64,000 nucleotides of DNA, from positions 1 through 64,000 of the forward strand of contig NW_025955083.1 of assembly GCF_022376445.1 (NCBI RefSeq), given 5' to 3'. The DNA is from Fomitopsis serialis. Its lineage: Eukaryota; Basidiomycota; Agaricomycetes; Polyporales; Fomitopsidaceae. Below, in pieces: positions 1 through 12,900 of this stretch. Under the pieces are notes generated by a model. That model did no database searches and was not told where the DNA came from. It worked only from the letters and a program-made list of their open reading frames with translations. Each line of letters starts with the position of its first letter. Positions within the stretch are counted from its first letter, which is position 1. Made by a program: the position numbers and the translations under genes.

Positions 1-2230
1 GTAACAGTGGTAGCCTATCAGCAGCGCTGGATAAGTCCGAGCAGCGTCGTAGCCAGGCTGTTATCGTTTATCGGCCAATGCTGCGCTAGTACAATGCTAC
101 GTGGATCGACGCGAGCGCTGAGGAAGCGATGTGTTCCTACCGGCCGACATGATTCGGAGCACAGGCGCGGCCTCGTGCCGTATGGCCTCCTCTAGCTTCC
201 TAGGCCTCTAGTCTACTTTCCTACTCACCTCCGCCCCGCCCCCGCCCTCGCCTCGAGATAAATCTCAGGATCGACAAGCTTCATCCTTGATGTATGTACT
301 TCGCGACTCGCGGGTCCAAATCGAGCGCCTGGGGCAGATTAGCGCCACGAAGCACCGGATCTAGAACGACCGTCATGGCCATGTAACCATGTGGTCCCCC
401 TGGCGACGAGACCCGAACAAAGACGCGCGTGGGGTTCGGAGACCTCAGCCGTAGGTCACGGTGGATGTTGTGGTGAAGCGAAGGTGGCCCTGGGTTGGCC
501 TGAGTCAATGCTATGGCGGGCGAGCTCCGGCGGTGGTCCCGGGCTCAGAGGGAGGCGTCGCACCCTTCCATCTTGGACGCGTCCATCGCCGGGCCCAAGG
601 GGCAGAACACGACGCCCTGGGTGCGGCTCGCGGTGCCCGTGGAGTATGCCCCGAAGATTGGCGCGCCCTTGTACGCCTGGGGGTGGGCTTACCGAGCTTC
701 GACATGGCCTGGATTGCGGCAACGCGCAACGGCTATTTCGAGCGTGCGCACGCAAAGTTCTTCGCCGCGTCCACCTCCACCAAGATGAGTCCGTTCCAAT
801 GAGTGCGGGGGAGCGGAAGAGGATCCGATGGTATTGCTGCGGGCCCATCTGCGGGCAGCCCCCGCCCGATCTACGCCTCAAGGAGACCCATGACGACGCC
901 CTCACGAACCTGGAGCCCTCAGAGAAGAGGCATCGCGAAACGCGCAGGGATAGCAAGTTATTGAGGAGCTAGGGTTCGCGTCGCCACGGAGCGCTGGTCG
1001 AACGACAACATTGACGCGCCCTATGCGACCGGGCAGACGGTGCGGCCTATGGCTTCGGCGGCCTCGCTTTCGGCGGCCTTCCTGTTGAGCCCAGAGGTAT
1101 GACGCCGCGCGAAAGAGAGCGCACTCGCGGCTGTTATCCACCAACCGGTGTCCTTTAGACTTGACGCACGCAGCGACAGCGTCTCGTGCCGCTACGCGGC
1201 GGGCCTTCCGGCAGCCGATAGGGCTTGAAGCTGTCGGGGGAGACGTGTCCGCATGTGAACACCGCGACGCGGCCGTGCACTAAGGCTGCGCTTCCTCCCG
1301 TCCAAGCTACGCCGTTGTACAGGAAGCGCAGCATCAGCCCCGGTCTCGGGAGTTTGTGAGGGCCTGCTTTCATTGATGAGGGCCGGGTAAGCTTGTCAGT
1401 GCGATCGACTCAAGAGAGCAGCGCGAATGCCCACGCATCCTCGCCCACGCCAGCCAGGCCTTTTTGAGCACGCTCTCCAGGGGAAGAGTTTGTTGTGCGG
1501 GGGTCGTGGGGCCTAGGTTCAATGGCTCGCAGCTTCCTCGTTCTAAGCGAGCCCCGACCTGCGCTTGGAACGATGCCCCCGCCCTCGTGAGCACAAGGCC
1601 GGGGCTTGCTTCAGCGGGGGGAGACTCGCGGCGGTGGCGAAGCGGTAGGCCTGTCCTGTCGAAGGGGGCGCCTGTCGGCGTCGTGTCGTCAGCAGGCTGC
1701 GCTATCGTGTTCAAACCGCCGACGAGGGCGCGGGGCGCGGGATGTTGGGCTCCACTCGACCGCACTCCCGCGCCCTTGGACAAGGCAGCGGAGACGAGGA
1801 GGGTGCTCACCCGGGCTGATAGCGGGCTTGTGCTTGGGGTGGATATGCCCTGCCGGCGGAGGAGAGCAGGAAGCGTACAGGCGTTGAAGTTGTCGGGCAG
1901 CCCTTGGACAGCCCTGAGCCCACGCTCGACAAGCCGCGTGTGTACATGTTTGTACATGTGTGTGTAAGTATGCTGCCTTGCATTATTGCTGACGCGCGCC
2001 CTGCCCGCGCCGACGCACTCAGTACTCAAGCTCAAGCTTCAAGCTGCGCAAGTCCTCAATATGAGCCCGCAAAACACCAAGAACGACACAAGCTCGGCTC
2101 GTACCGTCCCCCCGTCGTATGCCCGCAGCATAGCTCTATAGCGACGTCGTAAGTTGCCCCCGGTGTCTGCCATATTCCTCTGCTGAGGTCGTCCACAGAT
2201 GGCGGGGCTTACATTGCCCGCCAGCTTGCA
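1..2230. other. Leading region without a supported gene
   Basis: GC-rich sequence. Several open frames overlap on both strands, for example around 391-972, 456-956 and 1370-2035, but none shows a recognisable domain, a consistent chain of exons or a convincing start. No repeat family seen elsewhere in the window is found here. It may be an intergenic region or a decayed gene; I cannot tell which. Confidence 0.4.
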
Positions 2231-2417
2231 CAATGGAGAGTAAGTTCTGTGCTTCTATCTTTGTTCTCAATTGGTCGTCGTCAGCACACACACACGCGTA
2301 TAAAATTCGCCTTTGGGACGCCCCGTTGCGCTGCTTTCCCAGTCGTATGTCTCTCCGTCGACGCTGTCATGACCCACAATTTGCTCGCGACTTTGCCTCC
2401 CCGAGACGGCCTACCTG

Positions 2418-3169
2418 GTGTATCAATGTGAGGGCTTTGCTTGGATATGCATCCTGTGTGCTGATTGGCTGCCGCTTAGGCCCTTTCATGTCGCGTTCTA
2501 CGCCAAAATACCAGATTTTAGGGAGTCCGTTGTTTCCCTCAGCCAGCGCGTCTGCGTAGGCGGTCGTCCTTCAACCTGCCTTGACGAGGAGTGGGACGGG
2601 GTGGAGCAGCCAGCTACGCTGCTTCTCATTCGCTTGCCTTCGGGCCACTGTGAGTACCGATGCCATTAGACCAAGGTTCTTTGTGTTCATTCTGTTCAAG
2701 ATGCAGTCGCCGTTGGGTTCTTTTCCAGCACAGGAGACAGCAGGCATCGCGTGACCTTGCTGGATGGAGAAGTGAATGTTGAGTCAATTGAGGTGCGCTC
2801 CTTAGAGAGGACGTCGGGCCTTCTAGACTAATCATATTTTAGAGACGCCTGTTGATTCGCTGGACAACGCCCCTAGGCTGGTATAGGGTGAGGCTACACG
2901 ACAAAGTGCAGTTCTGGGATGTTATGACGGGCTTCGCGCGCGTGAAGATGGAAGCCGCGCAGTCAAACGACCTTATCAAGACGGAGATCTTCACGCTCGA
3001 GGAGTACCTCTGCAACCTAGCCGACCGCGCGCTGTTCGAACAATTCGAGAGGCATTCAACGGAGGGAGTCACACCAAAGCCGGTGTCTATTCTCGCATGG
3101 TTTGCTTTTTTCCTCGGCCTGTTGATGGGCATTGTCGGTCTCGTGGTCGTATACGGCGTACAACAGTAG
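2418..3169 (+). CDS. Small tail-anchored membrane protein, unknown function
   Basis: I do not recognise the family. The last exon (2843-3169) follows a clear acceptor and encodes 108 residues that begin RRLLIRW and end in a strongly hydrophobic helix (LAWFAFFLGLLMGIVGLVVV) just before the stop, which is a tail-anchor arrangement. The preceding exon ends at 2792 in the same phase and contributes HRVTLLDGEVNVESIE. An earlier exon probably lies between 2418 and 2649 and ends at a GTGAGT donor, but its phase could not be settled, so the true start is unknown. The cytosolic part is polar and includes an acidic helix (TEIFTLEEYLCNLADRALFEQF). Membrane insertion is inferred from hydrophobicity only. 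Confidence 0.45.
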
Positions 3170-4053
3170 TTCCCGTGCTTTATAAATGCTATTGTCATTG
3201 TCGCGCGGACGCGTCTCTTGCAACGTTTCGCTAGATAGTGGTCGCCCTGTAATGTATTCCGAAAATTGCTACAACACGGCTCCCCGCTGGTATTGATGCC
3301 TACGTTCCATGGCGATCGTTGTTGTCGGTGATCTGAGTTTTGTGGCTTGGGTTAGATCTATGGGAGGATTAATGCGGAAGGATATGCCTCTGCAGCGGCC
3401 GGCGTTTGGCGGGCGCGGTGGCTAATATTGGCTACCACGTCTACGGCCGATGACTAAACGGACCTCTCTTCTCCTCCCTGGCTCGCGACCCCAGTTTCTC
3501 GAGTGTGATTCTCGCTGATAACCTAGATGTACTACATGCTCGAAAAGCTCACGCCTGTGGTTCTCTGCGTTTTGCATAAGGTGCTGTCGATGTAAGTGGG
3601 TATATCCGGTGTGTATTAGCGCTTTTTAAATGTGGACCGTGAACCCAGCCATAGATCAGGATCCAGCAGGCCAGAGACAACATGGAGGCTCTCTACATAA
3701 TGATGTACGCACGAGCAACGAACATAGAGCACAGGTCATGTCGTGCAAAGTGTTGCCTAGTCAAGACTGCATTATGGGCAAAAACGGGAAACCATCACAG
3801 TTGACCACGCGAGGGTCGCACAATAATTGTTCCCTCGATATGTGCACTTCCTTCGACTCCTTGTATGCGCTCTCTGAAACATGTCGCTAGGACAACGTTC
3901 GGCGCGGCGATCCATCCCAATGCGACAACTTCACGAAGTATATAATGCGCATGGGCGAAGCAGCTCGCCTTGCCACTCACACGTATTGCGGAACACAGGC
4001 TTAGGTATGTTCAGCCCTCGCTACTTTGTAAGTTGCTGATCTTTGGTTGCAAG

Positions 4054-5799
4054 ATGGCCTCGCCCCCTCCTGATGCCACCGCTGAGAGGAAGCGACGTCA
4101 GCATAGCCCCGACAATGCTGACAAGCTCGCCAGATCGCGCAAGGCGATCAACGTAAGGTCAGTTGTCGGTCCGAAGGCTGGGACATCATAACCCTCATTG
4201 ACGGAACTTAGTGAGGCCCGCCTCCGTAGGTCTCTCCGTAAATCCCAAACAGAAGTCATCCAGTCACAAGTGTAAGCTCGCAGCTTCGTATTTCTAGCCT
4301 GGCTTCGAAAGGCTGAAAGATAAATTCCTGGACACAGAGGCGACGGGGTGCTCAACGCACCCGCCGCAGATTCGGGCGCGAAACTCACCATCAGAATCCC
4401 GGCGAGAGCGAGACAGGGCGGTCAGCGTGCTGCTAGGTATGTGGTGTGCGTCTGTTATTCGACTATGTACTGACAGTTGCTTCTTAGTCTACCTGCTGGG
4501 AGCGACGGGCATGCAGCTGCGGCTCCATCGTCATCTCAGGCAGGGCTACGCCCTGCGTTGGCGCTAGGTGACGGGCTTGTGCAATCGAGTGTTCCGAGCT
4601 CTGGTGTGGTCCCTGGACCGGGCCAAGTTCAGGCGTCTGGCGTTGTTTCAGAGGCTCCTGGGGACCGCGCGAGTGGTCTCTCACAACTGGTTATGCGTTC
4701 CAACCCTTACGTCGACCCAAATGGTTCACAAAGGCTCCCCGCGTTGCCGACCATACAATCCTACATCCCTGACTCTGTTTCCGCTTCGGTCACAGGCGTC
4801 CAGGACAGTCGCGACCTACCATCGCAAGACTCGCGATCCCTCAGTCGATCCATTTGTCGTGCTAAGTCGGAGGTTTCACATTTCGAATTCCATCCGGATG
4901 CGACGTATCGAGTCCATCGGGGCTCAGACGGCGCAAAAAATCGGAATGACAAGCCCCAGCAGACACTCCTAGAGCCTAACGGGCGCCGCATCACGCGTTC
5001 ATCCTCCCTACCCCCCCAGCACGCCCTGGTCGTTAGCCCAACTGACGTCGCTGTTTGGAAACGGCAGGCTTCAGATGCGGACCGCCTATCTGCCAGGAAG
5101 CCATCTCGTACCCGGCGGGTGGGAGGTTCCATGGTGCAGGCCGGTGCGCCGCTACGCACCGTCACAATGCCTCCTCAACTGGACGTAATCACTGAGGACG
5201 ATGAGTCTAGCCTTGGACACTCAGCCGCAGCCGCAGCGGATGAGCGACCCGAACCATCGACCTACGCGCAGCAACACACAGAGCCTCAAGCATCCGAAGG
5301 AGGACCGGCGTTGCCCGGGAGCCAGAACGACGTCTTTTCCCGTCCGCCGGCGTTGAACCAGCGCACAGATGACGACAGTAATATGTCGGATGCGTCGGAT
5401 GAACCTCGGGTGTTGTTGAAGGCACTCGCGAGTCTCTCTCAACACCGCGATTTGGTGGATACGCTTCGAAAGATTGACTTCACCAGCTTCGCAGACGACG
5501 AAGATTTTTTGTGGGCTATGCGAGCACAAATGCTCGGACGTGACGTTCGCGATGGTCAATCTTCCACTAAGGCAACGCCCTGTTCGGCACCTCCATCTCG
5601 TGCCCTGCTGCATATTTTGCACTTGGCGACCACCGATGAGTCGCTCGTGGAATTTCTCGCTTCCTGCAACTATGACTACTATGCGCGCGACGAGGATTTC
5701 CTTGAGGCTGTCAAGACCTGCTTTTCCTCCGCGACAGAAGGTGCGAGTTCGACTTCGCTCAGTGATTCGGCTGAGATGCCGCCGCACCACATTATTTAG
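4054..5799 (+). CDS. Long disordered protein with two C-terminal helical repeats; stop lies inside a transposon end
   Basis: The family is not recognised. The first exon starts at 4054 (MASPPPDATAERKRR) and is followed by two or three small exons. One long final exon begins near 4489 and runs to the TAG at 5797-5799. Most of the protein is Ser/Pro/Gln-rich and probably unstructured. Near the C-terminus two similar helical segments occur about 70 residues apart: FADDEDFLWAMRAQM and YARDEDFLEAVKTCF. The stop codon falls inside the sequence ATTTAGTG, which is the outer tip of a transposon terminus starting at 5794. The original C-terminus was therefore probably replaced when that element inserted. 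No downstream remainder of the gene was found. Confidence 0.6.
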
Positions 5800-6650
5800 T
5801 GTGTCTTACACGTTCCGAACGTTAAAACCGGAGTGAGATTTGCCCGTTTCGAACGTGGCGGCCGGCGCCGGCCGGAGGGGTCCGGGTCCACGTTGCAGAC
5901 GTGGACGTTGCCAGTGATCCGGCCGGAGATCATGCCGGCCGGTTCAGCCTCGTCCCCAACGTTGCGGCCGGCCCTGCCCTCCTCAAATACCACCTCCAAT
6001 GTTGCGGCCGGGCTGTTTTCACCAGACGTTGCAACGCTCCGGCCGGAGCGCGTGCCAGCCCACCCCCCACTGCTCAACGCTCCGGCCAGAGTGCATGCCA
6101 GCCCTGCCCCCCCTCCTCAATGCTCCGGCCGGCCTGTTTTCACCGGACGTTGCAACGCTCCGGCCGGACTACACCCCGGCCGCCCCCCCTACTTCTGAAC
6201 GATCCGCCCGGCCTCTTTCACCCAACGTTGCAATGCTCCGGCCGGAGGGTATGCCGGCCGGTCATCCCTCATTCCCAACGTTGCGGCCGGAGCAGGCAGA
6301 ATTCAAAGTGGCCAGGCAGTCCACGCTGCAAACAGTCCGGCCGGTCAATAGATATAGCATTGCAAACGAGCCGGCCGGCCTCAGGCCCTACCACTACAAA
6401 TGGTCCGGCCGGACTTTTTGCCGGCCGAAAACACAATGTCTCGGGCCGAGGGTACAGCCAAAACTCGGCCAAAGCAGCCAGCCATTTTGCCGGCCGAGCT
6501 TTTGCTTCACCCACCGGGCAAGCATTGTCTCGGGCCGAAAAGTTGACCATTTTCTCGGGCCGAAGATTTGAGTACTGCCTCGGGCCGAAGAGTTGGGCAT
6601 TTTCTCGGGCCGAAGATTTGGCCGAAGCTCGGTGAAAACAGCCGGGCTGT
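5794..6650 (+). mobile_element. Orphan terminus of a KDZ-type element plus CCGGCCGG-rich subterminal array
   Basis: The first 62 bases (5794-5855) align with the inverted termini of the large element at 39.3-61.6 kb. They share the outer tip ATT(T/C)AGTG, an inner AACG, CCGG(A/G)GTG, an ATTT and CCCGTT-C-AACG in the same order and spacing. Behind it lie about 800 bases dense in GGCCGG/CCGGCC, first in a context like AACG-TTGC-GGCCGG and then as repeats of CTCGGGCCGAAG (about 6440-6620). No matching inverted end was found to the right, so this is a one-sided fragment. The long open frames across it (for example 5901-6635) are products of the repeat and are not called as genes. Confidence 0.65.
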
Positions 6651-7149
6651 CGGATTGCCATATACGGAAATTTGGTATTGACTGGTAGTACTTCATTGAT
6701 AGACTATAGTATCAATTCCCTAGTGACCAAAGATGTCTAGTTAGGCCAGGATCATCAGGAAAAACCCATTTCTCTTGGGTGTACTTATAAGTCATATGGC
6801 TAACTTGACGAGCAAATATAGGCAACATGTTCCCTTACAAGCACAACAAGATAGAAAGAAATGCTTACTGGCCTTGTACACTTGGAAACTCCACCAGAGT
6901 GCCTTGTTTACGAAGACACTGTCTCTTTTTTACTTGTTCAAAGACACTCATGATTGTTATCCTTTGGCTGTAAAACTACAGTACTACTGCTGGTGCGCGC
7001 ACCTTCGATCCGTCAGCCGTGTTTCAGTGCGGGGCATTTGCCCTGCACATTCGCGTTGCCCTGCATGTTGTGCTGGTCCGGCTGCGTCCTCCACCCTTGC
7101 CGCCCTCTCACCCACTCACTTGTGCCAGTGCGCGTTGTGCTGCATAACG

Positions 7150-7345
7150 CCGCACCCTCTACTGACCATCCCGCCCGGCGCTCGCCTCCCCGCCCGCTCG
7201 CCTCCCGCCCGCTCGCCTCCCCCCGCTCGCCTCCCGCCCGCTCGCCCCCGCCCGCTCGCCTCCCCGCCCTCTCGCCTGCAACCCTTCACCCTCTCACCAA
7301 TTCACCAGCTCGCTCTCCCACTGACCCGCCCGCCCGCTCACCCTC
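7150..7345. repeat. Pyrimidine-rich minisatellite
   Basis: Imperfect tandem copies of CTCGCCTCCCGCCCG-type units about 12-15 bases long. The open frames that cross it are compositional artefacts. Confidence 0.6.
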
Positions 7346-7539
7346 CCGTTTTCTTGCCTGCACGCCTGCCCGCGTGTACGTTCGCCGACCATGTGTGGCC
7401 CGGGTAGTGGGCATTCCCCCGGCGCGCTTGCGGTCGGTGTATGCTGTCGCCTGCTGCCAGTGTGCTGTCAGCCCGCCTGCTCCATCGCGTGCCTGCCTCT
7501 GCCTACTCGCCAACTTGTCAGCTCACCTGCTCACGTGTT

Positions 7540-8936
7540 CGCGGAGGTCAGTTTTGTCGGACCTGTCGCGAGCCTGGCATGTCCTCGAGACCGATGCGGC
7601 CAGTGATGTTGACGAGCTGATTGACACGGCGTCGTCGCGTGTGTTGACCTCGTCGTGTATGTTGAGCGAGGCGCTTGGCGCACTCGACGATGGCACCTTG
7701 ATAGAGTACTGTAAGAAGACGTGTCGGTTGTGCTGGATCACACACCGACTGCATTGCTTGGTGGAGCGTTGACCGAGCTGGGCTTGAGTCTTGACGATTG
7801 AAGAAGACATCGCCGACGTCCTTCTGAGTAAGTTGACGGCGATTGGTCATTGACGAAATAGTAAAAAAAACTGTTGCCCAACGTACCTGAAATGTCCGAA
7901 TTGGAATACGCGGTAAGCACGTTAGGATCGTGCGTTGCTGAGCTCGTCGACAGTGCACACATCAAGCCTCGAGCTTGGTGTGCGCTGTGTACGAAGAGCA
8001 GATGCTGTAAGATGAGACGCATTTGCACGGCCGAACACATCGTGCGTCGTGACGCTGCAAGCCTCGTTAGCCAAGCCATCCGACGGATTTGATGGCTCCG
8101 TAAGGTTGCCAACACCGGATGCAGCGAGCTCGATGCTCATTGTATCATGCAACGGTGTGGGCGGCAGGCGCGAGTGCGTGGAGACGGAAGTCAGAGGGGT
8201 CACGGCGAGCACACTGGCGGGTGCGTTGCACACGTCGCAGGGATCGGCTGCACGTACGTCGGGCGGAGGGCTCGACGTACACGTAACGCGAGGCGGTATA
8301 GGGAAGGAATAGGACGACCCGGTGGAACTACTACGTCCTCCGGGCACGTCACTCAGGCTACGCCACGTACAGGCGTCGTGGTTGGCGACGAGCGGTGTTA
8401 GGAAAGCAGAACGAGTTGGTCTAGTGGAGCTTGGCGGCTCCCCAGATGCGCCGTCTCGCCAACTGCGAGCAGCAGACACGGCCGCCCTGCTGCACAAGCC
8501 CAGCACCTCGTGGTTAACCGTCTCTCGCGCATGAGAGGTCGACGAGCGTGCCGCGTACATTTGCGAGTACACCGGGCACAGCGCTGCTCTCGTCGACAGT
8601 GTGTACATCGAGCAGGATGCTCGATGTACTCTCCATGCGGTTGTTCACAGAAGAACGGGGCACGTCAGACGTGCAGCAATGCGCGTCCGACGTGTTGCCC
8701 TGCGGAACGTCGGGTACGACCAGGAGGTCGTCCCGGAAGATGGAAACACCATCTTCATGGCCAGCAGAGCGCACAACGGGCTTTGTGCTCGTTGGTAGAC
8801 CTGCTCGTGCGGACAATTGCACGTTGGACGCGCAGCCCTGTGCGTCCGCCGTGTTGCCATCCGAACTAGAGGGTACAACATGGAGGTCGTCCCGGAAGGC
8901 GTAAGTGCCGCGTTCCTGGCTAGGCAAGACGCGCAA
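7540..8936 (-). other. Possible degenerate Ser/Thr-rich coding region with internal repeats
   Basis: Two minus-strand frames (8514-8936 and 7922-8608) are open and share a repeated theme. FRDDLHVVPSSSDGNTADAQG and FRDDLLVVPDVPQGNTSDAH are two copies of one unit of about 130 bases, and LDVHTVDESS and LDVCTVDELS are a second repeated pair. No start, domain or reliable splice pattern was found, so this may be a fast-evolving gene or a decayed repeat. It lies downstream of the Plavaka transposase on the same strand. Confidence 0.25.
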
Positions 8937-9223
8937 CGAGCTTCGCGTTCATCGATACGCCTGCTGGTGCGGGCACTGGGAGCGGAGGGGGCAATGCAGG
9001 GACGGCCAACAAGGGCGTACCTGCGATTTTCGAGCCTTCGTGCTCGTTCTTCCTGCTCACCCCGCGCCCTTCCCCCTCCTCTCTCTTCCTCTTCTTCTCT
9101 TCTTCCTCGTTCTGCCTCCCTCGCGCTGCGCTCTCAGTGGTTTGCGCAGCCTTGTTGTTCGACACTGGACTTGCACGCGCGTCATGCGAGTCCTGGGCCG
9201 TGCGGCTTTGTTGCATGTCGCCG

Positions 9224-9548
9224 GAGCCGCGGAAATCCGGGTAGAAGTCGCCAGACACAAGAGAAGAGTCGTGAGGGTGAAATGGAGGGGTCCCGGGTAG
9301 GGTTGGAGGTCCGGGCGAGGAAGGAGGGGCAAGGAAGAAGACGTTGGAGACGGCAGTCTTGTACCACTCGTAGGGATGTCGGGTCCCCTAGCTGGCCAGA
9401 GCCGCGCAAACCCGAGTGAGGTCGCCAGACACGGGAGTAGGGTGATGAGGGTGGGATGGAGGGTTCCCGGTTAGTGTTTGAGGCCCAGGCGAGGAAGGAG
9501 ACAGCGGTCTTGTACCACTGGTAGGGTTGTTGGGGGCCGGTAGCTGAG
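9224..9548. repeat. Tandem duplication, period about 175 bp
   Basis: Two adjacent copies start at 9224 and 9399, each opening with GAGCCGCG. They share ordered blocks such as GTCGCCAGACAC, GCGAGGAAGGAG and CTTGTACCACT. They are diverged but clearly colinear. Confidence 0.65.
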
Positions 9549-9904
9549 CTGTACGTGGTCGCAGACTTGAGCTTGCCTGTCCGTTGGGACAGCGCGAGCA
9601 TCTTGACGAGGGGTCGGGCGGCCGTGGTGGTTGCCCGAGTCAAGGTGAGAGACGAGGAGATGCTGGTGGCGGTCGAGAGCTGGGCACTTGGTGCTAGCAC
9701 TCGGAGCGCTCACCGTCGACACGGACTCGTGACTCTCAGCACCCTCGGTGTCGAGCGCGTCGCCAGCTGCATCCAGCGCGACGGTGACCGTGTCGAGCGC
9801 GTCGCTCGACCGAAATACGTTCATGCGTTGTAGTGCTGTACCGTATCCGAAGTGCGAGATATATTCAAGACGAAGGATTGTATTCTGAGTATAGTAGAGG
9901 TACT

Positions 9905-12900
9905 CTACCACAAAGTCTGGTAAGCGTACTTACTAGCCCAATTGTTCAGTAAAAATCTGGAGGCTCGGTCAAGCACTGAGTCCGAGGTCCAATTCTGTAC
10001 GGAGGTATCATCGTGGTCTATCGTAGCCTGAGGAGCATTTGCGGTAGTGCGAGAGACGGTAGCGGGAAAGCGTGGAATCAACTGACATGACTGACGAATA
10101 GTACTCAACGGCACTATTTCTCCGGTTGGGTGTCCATTCGCACGAATGGGCATCTTGTTGACCTCGTACATCATGTGTACCGGGTCTGCACTCAAAGCCA
10201 ATTTACCGTACCATTCGACGTAGGCTAGAGGTCCCCCTTGCTCCCATGCTGCAGGTGCGTGAATTTCTTGAAGTGTTGTATGTCATGTATCTTCTTCGGC
10301 AGTCGAAATATAACTCGCAGCCTCCCTATCCGCGTGCCTTCGGAGTCGGTGAGTATATATTAGCGTGCTCGCTCACAACAATGGAAACTTACCTTGCATT
10401 CCGGTGGCTTCTCCGTCCTCTCCACGCAGAACCACTACCGTGTCGAATCTGGCTGGCTGGCTTCCACAAGCCGGCCTTGCCTTGACACAGTCCTTCTCCT
10501 CCTTGTTGTCGGAGAGGGACGCAGTGTTGAATTTGAACCCGTGGAATACATCCAGACGGGCAAACGGGAGGTGGGACATCGCCTTCTCCAATTCTCTGGG
10601 GCTGAGTGGTCGTCCTAATTTCAGGGAGTATACGTACTGAGAAACTGCCGAGGAGAATCCAGGTGCGCTGTGTTTCTCCTCGATGGTCAGCAAGGATTGT
10701 CGTGATACAGAAGGGTGTTTAGGTAGCTTGATTCCGGGCGTATGACCTTCGCCTCCACGCGCGTTGCGGGCACCGAACTCGCTGAGGCTCTCAGCATCAG
10801 AGTCGGAGTCGTTCGCGTCCGAGTCGGTGCCAAGTCTGCACTGAAGCGTATCGTACATCGAAACCTTCTCGCGACGCTCGAGCCACTTGATCATCTGGGG
10901 CCGGGCATCGCGGTGGTTCGATGCACGCCATGCTTTCTTTGCGAGGTCGATATGGAGCCTTTCGAACATCTCCGTATTGAAGTTGTCGGTGGTCCCGAGG
11001 TTCCGAATCGATTCGACGTAGTGCAAGAGGGAGTGAATTTTTGGTATGTTCAAGTGTTCACGTACTCCGAGGTCGTTTAATACGTGCTTGTTCCTGTGGA
11101 ATGTTTTCAGGGAGTCTTCTAAGTAACCGAGCGTTGTATCGTCGTGAGTCGGATACTGAGACAGATAGATGAAGTCTAGGAGAGATCGGAAGGCGAGCAT
11201 TGCCGCCTTGGGGACCCGTCCGACAAGGCATCCGAGAAGGACTCGAGCGATGTCCTTCCGTTCGCCGCCTGAGACCTGAGACAGAGCCGATATTCCGTTC
11301 TTGAAATGACGCGTGCCGTATGCAGGTGGAAGGGTGCGTATGCGGTGGTCGAGCTCTTTGGGGTCCATGATCTGACCGCACCACTCCAGGATGTGCTTGA
11401 ATACACCCTGATAGAGCTGGTGCAGCACGTCTGGAGTTATGCATGAGTGAATGTCGGTATACGGTAAGTCTTTCCAGAATGGATTGATGGCGTAACCCGA
11501 TACGTTAAACTCCTTGCAGGCAGTGGAGAAGGCTGCCGAGTCTCTGTGGCCCTTCTCCCTGGCTTTACGGAGTACATCGAGGGTCCAAATCTGCGTACGT
11601 GGTATTCGTGCCGCAGCATCCTCGAGCCCGGTTTCGGGACACTGGCACACGGGACACGTACCGTACTTGGCACACCCGACCAAGCACTGCTCGGGATAGT
11701 CCGCGACGTAGGACGCTAGGATGGGATGAACTCGGCGTATTTTTCCGTCGCCCCCTGTCACGTCCACGCCCTCTTTGCCAGCTTGGATGAGAGGCTCTAC
11801 GATGATCCGCATTGAGGCGTGAAATAACTGCTGAACCAGCGCCCTCTGCTTCTTCTCCGTAATGCCGGTCGAGTCAACCTTGTCAACAGACAGGTAGCCA
11901 ATGAGAATGCATGCGTGTTCAGACGGCTTACGGCGTAATTCTTTAGGTATGTTGCCAAGAGTCATATACACGGGGTACGCCGCCTTGTTGCCGGAGAATT
12001 GGGTGAGTTGGGTCTTGTCAGTTGCTAAAATCACCGGTGCTACGGCGGATCCGATGGGGAGGAGGCTCTAAGCGGTCGTAGTTTACTTAGTAAAGTGAGA
12101 TGACAATAGCGAGACGTACTCACTTGAACTGCGTTCCACCATTTTCCTGTCCACATTTCTGTATAGATTCTGTTCTTACGCGTAGAGTTGGAGAATATTC
12201 GACTGGGCCGGTAAACGATACGGTCCGCGTGAGCTGGGTTGCCGAGCAACGCCTTGATGGCCTCTATGATATCGCGGAATTGAACTAGGTGCGTCTCACC
12301 AGGCCTATCCTTGAACGAGATCCATCGCTCCTGCCAGCCTGCCCTCTCTGGAATGGCGTCGACTTTCTGCAGTAAGGCTCGATTGTTGTGGTAAGACAAC
12401 CCTAGTTTTTCTCTCACCTGATTGGGACATCAGATGTTATTTCACGGTCCTAGAAGTCTGTTACTCACTTGCGGTATGCGCAGAAATCTGTCCACTGCCC
12501 CTTGCCCTATCCCCTCTTTGATAAACCACTTCGCTATCTCCCAGTCCGTCTCTCCGCTGAACGGATCCCATACTTCACTGGCGGGTGAGCTGTCTTGCGC
12601 ATCTGAGATTTTGTCATTTGATGTACTTCATGTTCTACACAGATGCATACTCACCGGTTCTGTCGCCGCTCTGGCTGGAGAGATGCTTTCTCCACGTCTC
12701 CCTAACAGTCTCTCCGTCGCCCTTAACCTCCCCAGCATTCCTATCCACATCCTCAACGCGTTCGTCTTCATCATCATCCAGTGAAACGGCTGTACGCCGT
12801 TTCGGCTTTGACGGCGAGGATGTGGACGGGGCAGATGTGGACGGGGTGGACGGGGTTGATGCGGACACCCGGCTGGGACCAGCCTGAGCTATGGGTATGA

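Noticed and set aside
391..972. 193-codon ORF and its antisense partner at 456-956
   Set aside because: Both strands are open at high GC content, with no domain, no splice pattern and no start context.
5901..6635. Long plus-strand frame of 244 codons, with a second frame at 5999-6571
   Set aside because: The frame is open because the CCGGCCGG repeat lacks stop codons. The peptide is compositional and two frames are open at once.
6954..7772. 272-codon ORF
   Set aside because: Most of it runs through a pyrimidine-rich minisatellite; the peptide is Pro/Ala/Arg-rich by composition.
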